A stretch of 64,000 nucleotides of DNA from Nocardia bovistercoris (GCF_015674855.1 NZ_JADMLG010000015.1:62001-126000); one strand, 5' to 3'; shown: positions 22,868-32,868, counted from the stretch's first letter. Translations and numbers: made by a program. Notes: generated by a model from the sequence alone, not told the origin.

Positions 22868-24150
22868 CCCTGTCCGCGAACTCGTTTCGTCTTCGTGGAA
22901 CGCGCGTCGAGCGCCATGGCCGCCGCGGCGTCCACCGAACGGCGCAGCCGCACCGTGCCGTCGCGCTCGTCCACCTCGACCACACCGCGCAACAGTTTCG
23001 CCGTGCCCTCGTTGCCCGACTCCGCGGCCAGCTCCACCGCGCGGCGCAACTTGGCGGTGGCGGTCTCCACGTCACCGGAACTGCGCGCCGCCAAACCCTC
23101 CTGCACCGCCTGAGCCAGTTCGGCCTGACCGGTGTAATGCGCGACCCGCCTGCTGATCCGGGCCGACAGCGCGGACTCGGTGGTCCACACCGCGCGCACC
23201 AGACCCTGGCCGACGACCTGTTCTCCCGCCACCACGCTCACCCTGGCCGCGAGCTTCTCCCGCCCCGGCGCGGCGGGCTCCACCCGCACCTGCACGTGGT
23301 AGTCGCGCTCCTCCGCGCCCCAAGCGCCCAGCGGGTACTCCCCGACCTGCGCGCCCGACTCACGCCTGCGCGCGGTGAGATCCTCGATGGCGGGCGCGAC
23401 CTGCTTCACGAAACGCACGCCGCCGCCCGCGGGCGTCCACACCCGCAAGGTCAGCTCCGGGATCGCCTTGGCCATCGACGAGCGCGCCATCGCCGCGAAA
23501 TCCTCGGCGAGGCGCGCCGGATCGGCGACGATGTCGACGGTGCCGTGCAGCGCCGAGGCGATCGAACGCAGTTCCTCGACCCGCCAGTCGGTGCCGACGC
23601 CGCGGCAGTCGCAGGTGAACGCGCCCTCGGACTGCGCGATCTCCGCGGCCAGGGTCGCCGGGTCCTCGTGTTCGTTCTTGCCGTCGGTGAGCAGGATCGC
23701 GTGCACCATCGCGCCCTGATGTTTCCACGCCAGCTGACGCGCCAGACCCAGCCAGGTGCCCATCGCGGTGCCGCCGTTGGGCCGCAACGCGTCCAGCGCC
23801 CGACGCGCCTCGAGACGGGTCGCCGGATTCGCGGGCACCGACGGCACCTCGGTGGGATAGACCAGCTTCGCCAGGGACGTGCCCGCCACGATCGCGAAAC
23901 GGGTGCCGTCGGGCAGCACGTCCAGCGCGGCCAGCGTCGCGGTGCGGGCGCCGTCGAACTTGCGGTAGCTGCCCATCGACCCCGAACAGTCGACGATCAG
24001 GATCTCCACCCGCTCCGTGGCCGGTTCGGCCGCCACGAAACCGGCGCCGGTGGTGACCGTGACCACCGCGTCGACCACGCCCGCGCCGTCGGCCAGGTAC
24101 TCGTTCTGATCGACGGCGACAGACACGCCGCCCTCTGCCACCGCGCTCAC
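22864..24150 (-). CDS. VWA-domain protein
   Basis: A 428-residue protein from the GTG at 24150, which overlaps the phosphatase stop (GTGA). The von Willebrand A domain (about 45-225) has a full MIDAS: DCSGSMGSYRK, the Thr in NGGTAMGT, and TDGKNEHED. The rest is beta-rich then helical, ending in a basic tail. There is no signal peptide or membrane segment, so it is cytoplasmic. Similar VWA proteins accompany PP2C and FHA genes in actinobacterial kinase clusters and probably act as scaffolds. Confidence 0.87.
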   Translation of the reverse strand: MSAVAEGGVSVAVDQNEYLADGAGVVDAVVTVTTGAGFVAAEPATERVEILIVDCSGSMGSYRKFDGARTATLAALDVLPDGTRFAIVAGTSLAKLVYPTEVPSVPANPATRLEARRALDALRPNGGTAMGTWLGLARQLAWKHQGAMVHAILLTDGKNEHEDPATLAAEIAQSEGAFTCDCRGVGTDWRVEELRSIASALHGTVDIVADPARLAEDFAAMARSSMAKAIPELTLRVWTPAGGGVRFVKQVAPAIEDLTARRRESGAQVGEYPLGAWGAEERDYHVQVRVEPAAPGREKLAARVSVVAGEQVVGQGLVRAVWTTESALSARISRRVAHYTGQAELAQAVQEGLAARSSGDVETATAKLRRAVELAAESGNEGTAKLLRGVVEVDERDGTVRLRRSVDAAAAMALDARSTKTKRVRGQG

Positions 24151-25364
24151 TGTCGCACTCCCGGCTGATCGGATCGCGGGACCGGAGCCACCGCGACGGT
24201 GATGTTGTCGCTGCCGCCACGGCGGACCGCGAAATCGGCCAGCGCGCGCGCCGCCTCGGCCGCGTCCGCGCCGCGGATCAACTCGGCCAGACCCTCCGGA
24301 TCCGGCCGATAGTTCCACAGGCCGTCCGAACACAGCAGCAGCGTGCCTGGCCCGCCGGTGCGGAACGTGCGAACGCAGCTGTCCGACCACGGTTTCGGGC
24401 CGGAATCCGCGCCGAGCCAGCGCAGCAAGGTGTGGGCGCGCGGATCCTTCATGGCCGCCTGTTCGTCCATCGCGCCCGCGTCCACCAGGGCCTGGGCGTA
24501 GGAATCGTCGGTGGTCAGGCGCTGGGAGGCCAGTGCCCGCGACGCCGCCGAGGGCGGTTCGTCGCCGCGTAGCCAATAGGCGCGGCTGTCGCCGACATTG
24601 GCGACGGTGATCTCCACGGCGTCGCCGCCGTATCCGAGCACGATCGCCGACACGTAGGTGCACGAGGGCGCGTGACCTTCCACCACCGCGACCTCGCGGA
24701 CCGCGCTCGCCGCCGCCGCCAGACCCGCGAACGACGCCTCCGCCGCGCTGCGGCCCTCGCTCAGCGCGTTCAGGCACGCCTCGACACCGGCGCGCGAGGC
24801 CGCGCCCGATGCGGCCTGCGGGTCCTCCGAGGTCGACACGCCGTCGCTGACCGCGATCACGGTGATCGCGGGCGCGCCGTCGGGACCGTCGAGCACCGCC
24901 GCGGCCACCGAATCCTCGTTGCGCGCGTGCGACAGGCCGCGGTCGGTCACCACGCACACCGCGCCCAGGTCGGCGTCGAACCGGTCGGGCTGCGGGCGCA
25001 ACTGGCCGCAGCCGTCGCAGTAGCCGTCGTGGTCGAAGCTGCCGCCGCAGCCCTCGCAGCGCGCGACCGAGCGGTCCTCGCGCGGCAGCGCGACCCGGCG
25101 CGCGCCGAGTTCGCGCCCGCACGACTCACAGAACCGGTCGGCGGCGTGCACGCCGGCATCGCAACCTGGACAACGGATTCCGGCCGTCACGTGATGGGCG
25201 GCGGGGGTTTCGGGACTTGCGGTCGGATGCACGTCGGTACTTTCGGCGGGAGTCGGAGCGGGAAGGGTGCGCTGACGGTCGGTGCGACGCGCCCACGGCG
25301 GTCGACCGATCTCGAGGGTCGGATCGTCGGGTGCGCCGTAGCCGTCGCGGCGCGCGCCGGTCAC
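24147..25364 (-). CDS. PP2C-family Ser/Thr phosphatase with N-terminal zinc ribbons
   Basis: The 405-residue protein begins at the GTG overlapping the kinase stop. After a disordered start, two zinc ribbons (CPGCDAGVHAADRFCESCG and CEGCGGSFDHDGYCDGCG) occupy about 66-120. The phosphatase domain follows, with TDRGLSHARNEDS, IAVSDGVSTSEDP, VGDSRAYW, LLCSDGLWNY and GGSDNITVAV, covering the metal-binding aspartates. It should remove phosphate from the partner kinase or its targets. Zinc ribbons shared with the kinase and FHA proteins suggest mutual docking. Confidence 0.92.
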   Translation of the reverse strand: MTGARRDGYGAPDDPTLEIGRPPWARRTDRQRTLPAPTPAESTDVHPTASPETPAAHHVTAGIRCPGCDAGVHAADRFCESCGRELGARRVALPREDRSVARCEGCGGSFDHDGYCDGCGQLRPQPDRFDADLGAVCVVTDRGLSHARNEDSVAAAVLDGPDGAPAITVIAVSDGVSTSEDPQAASGAASRAGVEACLNALSEGRSAAEASFAGLAAAASAVREVAVVEGHAPSCTYVSAIVLGYGGDAVEITVANVGDSRAYWLRGDEPPSAASRALASQRLTTDDSYAQALVDAGAMDEQAAMKDPRAHTLLRWLGADSGPKPWSDSCVRTFRTGGPGTLLLCSDGLWNYRPDPEGLAELIRGADAAEAARALADFAVRRGGSDNITVAVAPVPRSDQPGVRQ

Positions 25365-27877
25365 AGTCTTGTCCTCGGGCGGACGGCGTTGGCGCGGTCC
25401 ACCAGATCGATGCGGGTCCACAGATCCTCGGTTTCCCTGGCCAGGTCGCGGTAACAGCGTTCCAGACCCGTCCGCACACCCGCGACGTCGAAACCGGCGT
25501 CGAGCAGCGGCTCGGTCCCGGTCGGGCGACCGCCCGCCGCCAGCCACGACAACGCCGCCTCCAACACCCGCATCCGCACCTGCGCGTCGCGGCGCTTGGA
25601 ATCGATGCGCAAGCGCCGCACCCGGTCACCGGCCTCGCGCAGCACCCGCTCGTCCAACCGGTCGGGGCCGCGACCGGCCAGGATCGTGTCCACCGCCGAC
25701 AGCCGCGCCTGCGTGTGCTGCGCCGAGGACGCCTCCACCGCGTCCAGGACCGTCACCGCCTCCGCGCGTGCGCCCGCGGCCGCGCGCAGGCGCGCCAGAC
25801 CGAAAGCGGCGCTGACGAATCCGTGATCGGTGCGCCACACCGTCGCGTAGAGGCCGGTGGCGCGCACCGAGGCATCGGTGTCGGCCTCGGATTCCGCGAC
25901 CGCGGCCAACGCCAGTTTCGGTGCGGGCTCACCGGGCAGCGCGTGATACACCGACTCCAATTCCGTGCGCGCCGAGGCCAGGTCGCCGCGCAGGAAATGC
26001 GCCTGTCCCCGGTACCAGGCCGATCGCCAATCCCCGGGCACGGCGTCGGCCGACGAGTCGAGGCGGCGCAGCGCGTCGTCGGGATCGCCGACCTCGAGCG
26101 CGGCGCGCACCAGCCGCAACGGAATCTCCACCGATTCCCCGCGCGCGGTCACCACCGCGCGCATCCCGGCACTCAGCGCGGGTTCCAGTTCCGCGGGCGA
26201 GGATCCGGTCGTGCTCGCCAGCAGCGCCGCGCCCGGATCGGACGGGTCGACCAGCGGCACCGGCAGCGCGGCCACCACGTCGGCGGGTGTGAGCGCCGCG
26301 TCGACGCCGAACACCGCGCGCGGCGGACCGAACAGCGCCGACATGCCCGCGCGCGGTGCGCCGTCCTCGGCCGAGAGCACCTCGCGCAGCACGCCGGTCA
26401 ACTGGTCGGCCATCTCCTCGGTGGAGCCGAAACGCGCGTCCGGATCGGGGTCGGTGGCGCGCAGCAACAGCCGATACAGCGAATCGTGGGTCGCGAGCAG
26501 CGGTTCGGCGCTCGGCTGCGGCATCGGTCCGAAATGCCCGTCGTGCTCGGGGATGCGCATCATCAGCACCGCGAGAGTGCGCCCAACGGTGTAGATGTCG
26601 GTGGCCACGGTCGGGCCGGTGCGCGCGATCTCGGGCGCCTGATAGCCGATGGTCCCGTAGATGGGGCTGTCCTCGTCGTCCATGGCGATCACCGCGCCGA
26701 GGTCGATGAGTTTGAGCTGTTCGTCGGTCTGCATGACGTTGTCGGGCTTGAAATCGCAGTAGGCAAGGCCGAGCGAATGCAGGTAGCCCAGGGCGGGCAG
26801 CATCTCCAGGACGTAGGCGATGGCGCGAGCGGGCGGCAGGTGGCCGCCCTCGGTGTCGCGGTGGCCGCGCAGGATCTGTTTGAGCGAGGTGCCGCCCACG
26901 TATTCCATGACGATGTAGCCCACCGCGACACCGTCGGCGCCGAGGTGTTCGACGAAGTTGAAGATCTTGACGATGCTCGGATGCTCGACCTCGGCCAGGA
27001 AGCGCCGTTCGGCCAGCGCCGCCGCCATCGCGTCGAGGTCACCGGAATTGAGCAGGCCTTTCAGCACCACCCACCGGTTGCCGACATTGCGGTCGATGGC
27101 CAGATAGATCCAGCCGAGGCCGCCGTGGGCCAGGCAGCCCGCCACCTCGTACTGGCCGCCGACCACATCGCCCGCGGCGAGGGTCGGCGCGAAGGAATAT
27201 CGGGTGCCGCAATGCGGGCAGAACCCCGTCACGCGTCCCGGTTCGCCGCCGCGCCCGCGCCCCACCGGCCGTTCGCACTTGCCGCAGAAGCGTTTCGACT
27301 CCGCTACCCGCGGGTCGGTGAGGATCGCCGAGACCGGGTCGACGCGCGGCACCCTCGGCACGTCGACCATGCCCGCGCCCAGGCGACCGCGGCCGCTCGA
27401 GCGCGAGGACGAGGAACGTCCGGTGCGCGCCGAGCGGCTCGACCCGCGCGTGCCCGCGGTGGCGGCGGTGTTCATCGCGACCGTGCCGGTGGGCGGCGCG
27501 GATACCGGAGCCGCGCCGCAGGTGTCGCAGTATCCGTCGACGACCGTGCCCGCGCAGCCGGGTTCCGCGCACGGCGGCGCCACGCTCGGGTTCGACGTCG
27601 CCGTACCCTGAGTCGCTGGATCGGCGGTCGCCGAACTCGCAGCCGCAAAAGTCGGCGACACCGGACTCGCGGTCATCGGACCCGGAGTCGTGGGGCTCGG
27701 CGTCGCTCGACTCGCGGTCGTCGGATACGAGGTCGCTGAGCTCGAAGTCGCCGAGCTCGCGGTCGTCGGACCGAAGGACGTCACCGTGACGGTCGCGGCG
27801 GCAGCCGGTGCGGTGCCGCAGACCGTGCAATAACCGTCCTCGACGGTCCCACCGCACCCCGGTTCGGCGCAGATCAT
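25361..27877 (-). CDS. pknG: PknG-like Ser/Thr protein kinase with extra zinc ribbons
   Basis: The 838-residue protein starts at an ATG overlapping the upstream stop (ATGA). Two near-identical zinc ribbons (Cys3-Cys20 and Cys103-Cys120) flank a Ser/Thr/Ala-rich linker. Cys198/Cys201/Cys220/Cys223 form the rubredoxin-like domain typical of PknG. The kinase domain spans about 243-505, with a Gly-rich loop AHGGLGWIY, VVLK (Lys273), the catalytic loop YCDFKPDN (Asp375) and DLG (Asp392). The rest is TPR-like helices. Mycobacterial PknG phosphorylates GarA in response to amino acids and has one rubredoxin unit but no such N-terminal ribbons. The neighbours GlnH and GlnX support the assignment. Confidence 0.92.
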   Translation of the reverse strand: MICAEPGCGGTVEDGYCTVCGTAPAAAATVTVTSFGPTTASSATSSSATSYPTTASRATPSPTTPGPMTASPVSPTFAAASSATADPATQGTATSNPSVAPPCAEPGCAGTVVDGYCDTCGAAPVSAPPTGTVAMNTAATAGTRGSSRSARTGRSSSSRSSGRGRLGAGMVDVPRVPRVDPVSAILTDPRVAESKRFCGKCERPVGRGRGGEPGRVTGFCPHCGTRYSFAPTLAAGDVVGGQYEVAGCLAHGGLGWIYLAIDRNVGNRWVVLKGLLNSGDLDAMAAALAERRFLAEVEHPSIVKIFNFVEHLGADGVAVGYIVMEYVGGTSLKQILRGHRDTEGGHLPPARAIAYVLEMLPALGYLHSLGLAYCDFKPDNVMQTDEQLKLIDLGAVIAMDDEDSPIYGTIGYQAPEIARTGPTVATDIYTVGRTLAVLMMRIPEHDGHFGPMPQPSAEPLLATHDSLYRLLLRATDPDPDARFGSTEEMADQLTGVLREVLSAEDGAPRAGMSALFGPPRAVFGVDAALTPADVVAALPVPLVDPSDPGAALLASTTGSSPAELEPALSAGMRAVVTARGESVEIPLRLVRAALEVGDPDDALRRLDSSADAVPGDWRSAWYRGQAHFLRGDLASARTELESVYHALPGEPAPKLALAAVAESEADTDASVRATGLYATVWRTDHGFVSAAFGLARLRAAAGARAEAVTVLDAVEASSAQHTQARLSAVDTILAGRGPDRLDERVLREAGDRVRRLRIDSKRRDAQVRMRVLEAALSWLAAGGRPTGTEPLLDAGFDVAGVRTGLERCYRDLARETEDLWTRIDLVDRANAVRPRTRL

Positions 27878-29049
27878 GGTTTCCTCCCCGACTTCTCCCC
27901 GACGACACGCTGATAATCGGCGACCGCGCGGGTCACCGCCGCCAGATCGCACGGCCGCCGCGCCGCCAACTCCTCGGCCAGCCGCGCCGCCGCCAGCACC
28001 TCATGATCCTCGACCACGCCCAGTCTCGCCGCCTTGGCCCGGTACGCCGCCAACCGACCGCGCAGTTCCGCGCGACGATCCAGCAGACCCTGCAACAGTT
28101 CGGTGGCCGCCGCGACCCGCGCCGACGCCTCGTCGATCGCCGCCTGCGCCGCCATCAGCTCACCCACCGCGCCCGCCGCCAACGCGTCCACACGCGCTAC
28201 GAGTCCCGCGTCGAGGATCTCGCGCGGCGGCAGCGGCCCGGTGCTGATCTTCGCCTCGACCTCGGCGCGCACCCGGTCGTGGTGTTCGGCGCTCGCACGC
28301 ACCGTCTCCCACCCCGCGCGGGCCCGTGCGAGCGCGGCGGGCCAGTCGGCGCGGATCGCCGCCGCGCGCGCCAACGCCCCCGCCCGGCTCTTCAGCATCG
28401 CGTCGAGTCCGGCGACCCGTGCGTCGATCTCCTCCGGCGTCAACGCCAGCGGGTCGGTCGCCGAGCGCCGCAGCAGATCCGCGATCCCGGCTTGGACCTC
28501 GGCGAGTTCACCCGCGAGCGCGCCCGCCGCGTCGACCCGGTCCTGGATCGGTACGAGCCCCGACATGATCCTGGTGTTCACCGCGTCGACGGCGTCCAGG
28601 AATTCCGCCACCCGAGGGAAACCGGACCGCATCCGGTGCACCGTCTCGGCCGGGCCCGCCGTCAGCACCTGTTCGCTCGGGCCGGTCAGCGAGCGCAGCG
28701 CCATCGGGATCGGGGTGCGCGACACCTCGATGCCCTCGCGCAGCAACCTGGTCAACTCGACGCGCGCGGCGTCGTCGACGCGGGCGCGGACCCCGCGCAC
28801 GGTGCGCGCGGCCTCCAGGATCGTGCGCAGCCGGGTGTGGTCCTGCCACATCGACTCCAGCGCCTCGCGCACCGGAACCCACGCCCGTTCGGTGACCCCG
28901 GTCGGCGGGAAACGCCGGATCAGCGTCAGGCCCGGATGGCGGTCCAACTCCAGCAGCGTCGCGGTGATGCGCTCGAATTCCTCGGAGCGGAAACGCAACT
29001 CGCCGTCGATCTGGGCGAGGGTGAGCATCCTCGGGTCCGCCTCGCTCAT
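27874..29049 (-). CDS. Alpha-helical protein of the PknG operon
   Basis: A 391-residue, Ala- and Arg-rich, strongly helical protein with likely coiled coils (about 230-375). It has no signal peptide, membrane segment or known domain. The ATG at 29049 lies 19 bp after the GlnH stop; its own stop overlaps the kinase start by four bases. Genes of this kind occupy the same place in other actinobacterial GlnX-GlnH-PknG clusters, so a structural or adaptor role in kinase signalling is likely, but unproven. Confidence 0.75.
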   Translation of the reverse strand: MSEADPRMLTLAQIDGELRFRSEEFERITATLLELDRHPGLTLIRRFPPTGVTERAWVPVREALESMWQDHTRLRTILEAARTVRGVRARVDDAARVELTRLLREGIEVSRTPIPMALRSLTGPSEQVLTAGPAETVHRMRSGFPRVAEFLDAVDAVNTRIMSGLVPIQDRVDAAGALAGELAEVQAGIADLLRRSATDPLALTPEEIDARVAGLDAMLKSRAGALARAAAIRADWPAALARARAGWETVRASAEHHDRVRAEVEAKISTGPLPPREILDAGLVARVDALAAGAVGELMAAQAAIDEASARVAAATELLQGLLDRRAELRGRLAAYRAKAARLGVVEDHEVLAAARLAEELAARRPCDLAAVTRAVADYQRVVGEKSGRKP

Positions 29050-29068
29050 CCGCGCCTCGCTCGCGGGC

Positions 29069-30034
29069 TCAATCGCTGTACCGCGGATTCGGCGGCGCGC
29101 CGGGACCGAGCACGCCGAGATGGCGGTCGTAGATCCGCTGCCAGGTGCCGTCGGCGCGGATGCGTTCGAGCACCCCGTTGACGAAACGGACCAGCTGCGG
29201 ATTGTTCTTGGCGACGCCGACCGCATAGGCCCCCGATCCGATGGATTCTCCGACCACCGACAGATTACGATCCTGGGCGACCAGGCCGAACAGGATCGGG
29301 TCGTCGCCACTGACCGCGTCGACCGAACCCTGTTGCAGCGCGGCCAGGCAGTCGGTCCAGTTCGTCACCCCGAACACCGCGACGCGGGTGGGCAGGGCGA
29401 ACAGCGGGCCCGCCGACGTGGTGCCCTTGGCCACGCAGACCCGTTTGCCCTTCAGATCGTCCTTGGAGCGGATCGTGGAGTTCGTCGGCACCAGGATGCG
29501 CTGCCCCGACCGGAAATAGACCGTCGAGAAGTCGACGTCCTGGCGGCGCTGACAGGTCGCGGAGAAGGTGCGCACCACCAGGTCGACCTGATTCTCCCGC
29601 AGCGCGGTCAGCCGTTCGGCCGCGGTCACCGAACGCAACTCGATGCGCGCCGGGTCGCCGAACACCGCGCGCGCGATCTCACGCGCGATATCGATGTCGA
29701 ACCCTTCGAGTTGACCGGTGGACGGATCGCGGAACCCGAACAGGTAGGTGTTCTGGTCGACGCCGACCCGCACCCGGCCGCGTTCGGCGATCGCCGCCAT
29801 CGGCGTGCCCGCCGGCATCGCGCCCGGCGAGGGCAGCGGGCCCGGACGCAGACTCGCCTCGGCGTCGCAGTCCTCCTCCGACTGCGGCGGCTCCTTGATC
29901 TCCGCGAACTCGTGCGGTGTCGGCGCCACCGCGGGCACCGCCGCCGGATCCGGCGCCGACACCCCCGCGCCGCAGCCCGCGACGAGCGTCAGACAGAGCG
30001 CCGCCAGCGCGTGCCGTATCGCCCTGTGGTTCAC
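29069..30034 (-). CDS. glnH: GlnH-like amino-acid-binding lipoprotein
   Basis: The 321-residue protein starts at a GTG overlapping the GlnX stop by four bases. It has a lipobox (LVAGC). The rest is a type II periplasmic binding protein: RVRVGVDQNTYLFGFRDP, GFDIDIAREIARAVFG, RSVTAAERLTALRENQVDLV and the closing YDRHLG. In mycobacteria GlnH binds aspartate and glutamate outside the membrane and signals through GlnX to PknG. No transport permease is nearby, which supports a sensing role. Confidence 0.9.
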   Translation of the reverse strand: MNHRAIRHALAALCLTLVAGCGAGVSAPDPAAVPAVAPTPHEFAEIKEPPQSEEDCDAEASLRPGPLPSPGAMPAGTPMAAIAERGRVRVGVDQNTYLFGFRDPSTGQLEGFDIDIAREIARAVFGDPARIELRSVTAAERLTALRENQVDLVVRTFSATCQRRQDVDFSTVYFRSGQRILVPTNSTIRSKDDLKGKRVCVAKGTTSAGPLFALPTRVAVFGVTNWTDCLAALQQGSVDAVSGDDPILFGLVAQDRNLSVVGESIGSGAYAVGVAKNNPQLVRFVNGVLERIRADGTWQRIYDRHLGVLGPGAPPNPRYSD

Positions 30035-31290
30035 AGAAACTCCTTCAACCGCGGCCACAGCCCCACCACGACCGCGACCGCCGCGACCGACATGAGCAGC
30101 AGCGTCACCATCGGACTCCAGCTCAACGCGTCACCGGCGTCGTCGACCCGCTCGCGCAGATCCGCGCGCACGGCGGTCAGGTCGGCGCCGATCGCGGTGT
30201 CGACGGCCACGAAACGCGTCGCCGAACTCGTCGCGTCGGTGCCGATCGCCTGGCGTAGCGCGGCGTTGTAGTCGGCCGCCCGGTACGCCGCGACCTGGGT
30301 GCGGTGCCCTTCGACCCACATCCCGAGTTCGGCGGCGGCCGGGGAGCCGGTGTCGAGCATGGCGCGCAGATCACCGACGTGTTCGGCGTAGCTCTGCTCG
30401 CCCTGGGCGATGTCGCCGCGCACGATCAACTGCAAGGTCTCGTCGGTGCGGGCCTGCTGCGCCAGAATCCGTGCCCGCGCGAGGGTTTCGAATCGCCTGC
30501 TCGGACCGGAGTCGTCGTTGTCGAGCGCGGCCGCCGCGATCGCGCCCGAGGCCAGAATCCACAGCAGCGCCGCCAGCGCCGCGCCCGCCGCGACCAGCAG
30601 ACCCGGATTGGCCCACCGGTTCGTGCGCCGCACCAACAGCCACGACCCCAGCGCGCACGCCAGCAGCGCCAGCGCGAGCAACGCTACCGTCGTGCCCGGC
30701 ACCGCCGCGATGTCGCGCTGGTCGGCGCGGACCGCGGCGAACCGGTCGCCGCTGAGCGCCTCGGCGTTCTTCAACAGCGAATCCCGCATGAGCGCCGACG
30801 CTTCGCGCAGATAGGCCGAACCGACCGGAAACCCCTGCCGGTTGTTGGCGCGCGCCGTTTCCACCAGCCCGGTGTAGGCGGGCAGATCGGCGGCGATCCT
30901 GGCCACGATCTGCCCGGTGCGTTCGTCGGAGGCGCCGACGGTGGCGTCGGCGAGCGCGGCCGCGGCGTCGGCGAGGGCCTGCTGGTAGCGGGCGCGCACC
31001 TGCGGGCTCTCGATGCCGCCGGACAGGAACGCCTCGGCCGCGGCCGCGTCGGCCGCCGAGAGCGCGACGTACAGGCGTTGCGCGGCGAAGGCGACCGGTT
31101 CGGTGTGGGCGAGTACGCGCTCGTGCCGAGACACCTTGGCGCCGAGTTGGTCGGCGCCGGTGATGCCGGCGAGCAGACACAGCGTCACCGTCACGACCGC
31201 GAGCGCGATCAGCAGTCCCGGCGTGGTGGCGGCGAAGCGCCGCAACCACACCGCGCCGTTGCGCGTGGTCGCCGGTAGGCGAGGTCCCAC
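30031..31290 (-). CDS. glnX: GlnX-like membrane signalling protein
   Basis: The 419-residue protein has four hydrophobic helices (about 22-44, 199-220, 229-255 and 394-413). Two helical extracytoplasmic regions lie between helices 1-2 and 3-4, each like the four-helix sensor of chemoreceptors. The GTG start has AGGGGGA six bases upstream. In mycobacteria GlnX carries the GlnH signal across the membrane to PknG. It is the first gene of the seven-gene operon, so the promoter should lie in 31291-31428. Confidence 0.87.
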   Translation of the reverse strand: MGPRLPATTRNGAVWLRRFAATTPGLLIALAVVTVTLCLLAGITGADQLGAKVSRHERVLAHTEPVAFAAQRLYVALSAADAAAAEAFLSGGIESPQVRARYQQALADAAAALADATVGASDERTGQIVARIAADLPAYTGLVETARANNRQGFPVGSAYLREASALMRDSLLKNAEALSGDRFAAVRADQRDIAAVPGTTVALLALALLACALGSWLLVRRTNRWANPGLLVAAGAALAALLWILASGAIAAAALDNDDSGPSRRFETLARARILAQQARTDETLQLIVRGDIAQGEQSYAEHVGDLRAMLDTGSPAAAELGMWVEGHRTQVAAYRAADYNAALRQAIGTDATSSATRFVAVDTAIGADLTAVRADLRERVDDAGDALSWSPMVTLLLMSVAAVAVVVGLWPRLKEFL

Positions 31291-31428
31291 ACCGTCCCCC
31301 TTCGATCACCCGGCGGAGTCTCCGCCCGCGATAGTACGGGACGTGTTTTCACCGTGTGCGTCACCGCATCCGCTGCCACGATGAACGTCGGGACAACTGC
31401 CGCGCAACAGCTCGGTCGAGATCGGTCC

Positions 31429-32808
31429 TCAGTTGAGATCGGTCATGGACTTGCCGACATCGGCGAGGGTCATCGGCGCGCCGTAGTCCTTCTGGAATCG
31501 GTAGTGCCGCACGCCGCACCGGTACAGCGACGTTCCGGTGCCGAGGTCGACCGGGACCCATCCGGCGGGTGTGGCGCGTTCGACGTTGAAGCAGTGGACC
31601 GGCTCTTCTCGGTCGGACAGGTCGACGGGGGCCTGCAATCCGCCACCGGTCCAGGCGGTTTCGGCGACGGCGTGCTCGTAGAGGCAGCGGCGGGTGAGGT
31701 GGTCGCCGCACTCGGCCGCCGAACGGGCGAACAGCAGCCACGCCGAGATCGAACGCACCTGGGGCAGCGACATTTCGGCGTCGGGCGCGTACCGGGCGAA
31801 CATGTCCTGGAACTGGCGCAGCGCGGGCACGCTGTCGGCCTTCTCGAAGGGGGCGACGCCGTAGAGGTCGATCACGTTGTTCTGGAATTCGATCGAGCGT
31901 CCCGCGGCCTTCAGGAAGGACTCGGTGTAGTTGTTGTTCTTGGCGTCGATCCAGTCCGGGCGGTATCCGATCGCGGTCAGTGCCTCTTCGAGTTTCGGCA
32001 ATTGCGCCGGTTCGCCGTTGAAGATCAGTCCGCGCACCTGCTTGTCCTTGATCGCGTACGCGTAGGGCGTCCAGTCGGCCACGCCCGCGATGGGATACCG
32101 GTCGCGGTAGACGACGGTGGCGCCGAGGGATTCGAGGCTCTCCTGCGCCTTGTCGGCGAAGACCTTGGTGATCGGGGAGTCGCCGTCGACCATGCCGATG
32201 GCGGATTTCGACTCCGGGTAGCCCTCCTCGACCAGCCACTGCCGGAATCCGGTTTCCAGATCGTGGCGGGGCAGCGCCGTCGGTGCCGCGCTGACCTCGA
32301 GATCGGCCGCGATACTTCCCGGTTGGGCGATCTGGGCGGGAAAGCTCGGCAGCAGGCACGACAACCGGTCCTTGACACCGAGTGAGTCCAGTCCGGCCAT
32401 CCCGCCGACGATGGCGAAGTCGTCGCGACAGGATTCGCGCATGCGCTGACGGACCTCGGTGAGCCGGGTGTCGCGGATGTTCAACCGGATCTCGCGTCCC
32501 GCGATGCCGCCGTGCTCGTTGCACCACTTCGCGAAAACCTCGGACGCGTCGACGTATTCGGTGTTCTTGGTGAATCCGAGGTCGGTGAAGACGCCGACGG
32601 TGATCGCGTCCGCGGTCACGCCTCGAGCCGAGGACTCGGTCGGCGCGCCTTTTCCGCACACCGGGCCGAGGTCCCCGAAAGCGGCGGGGACCGAGGAACC
32701 CGGCTCACCGTGGCTCCCCTCTTCCGGTCCCGATCCCTGCCTGGCGCAGCCTGCCAGCAGTACCAGCGCGAGGGCGATCAGCAGCACCGGTCTCGATTTC
32801 GTTCTCAC
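31429..32808 (-). CDS. Substrate-binding lipoprotein of the branched-chain amino acid type
   Basis: The 459-residue protein starts at the GTG at 32808, six bases after AGAGGA; upstream in-frame codons lack a signal. The lipobox is LLAGC. The mature part is a type I periplasmic binding protein (ITVGVFTDLGFTKNTEYV, WCNEHGGIAGREI, then GMVDGDSPITKVFADKAQESL). No permease or ATPase is encoded nearby. It is 138 bp upstream of glnX on the same strand, so it may supply a second ligand input to the kinase system or be independent. Confidence 0.82.
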   Translation of the reverse strand: MRTKSRPVLLIALALVLLAGCARQGSGPEEGSHGEPGSSVPAAFGDLGPVCGKGAPTESSARGVTADAITVGVFTDLGFTKNTEYVDASEVFAKWCNEHGGIAGREIRLNIRDTRLTEVRQRMRESCRDDFAIVGGMAGLDSLGVKDRLSCLLPSFPAQIAQPGSIAADLEVSAAPTALPRHDLETGFRQWLVEEGYPESKSAIGMVDGDSPITKVFADKAQESLESLGATVVYRDRYPIAGVADWTPYAYAIKDKQVRGLIFNGEPAQLPKLEEALTAIGYRPDWIDAKNNNYTESFLKAAGRSIEFQNNVIDLYGVAPFEKADSVPALRQFQDMFARYAPDAEMSLPQVRSISAWLLFARSAAECGDHLTRRCLYEHAVAETAWTGGGLQAPVDLSDREEPVHCFNVERATPAGWVPVDLGTGTSLYRCGVRHYRFQKDYGAPMTLADVGKSMTDLN

Positions 32809-32868
32809 TGTTGTCCTCTTCCTCGAGGTGGCATCCGCGACGGAACGCCCATGCAATAGTCACAGTCT

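Noticed and set aside
23072..27739. Several long plus-strand frames across the kinase operon
   Set aside because: They are antisense to well-supported genes and consist of Arg, Ala and Pro runs.
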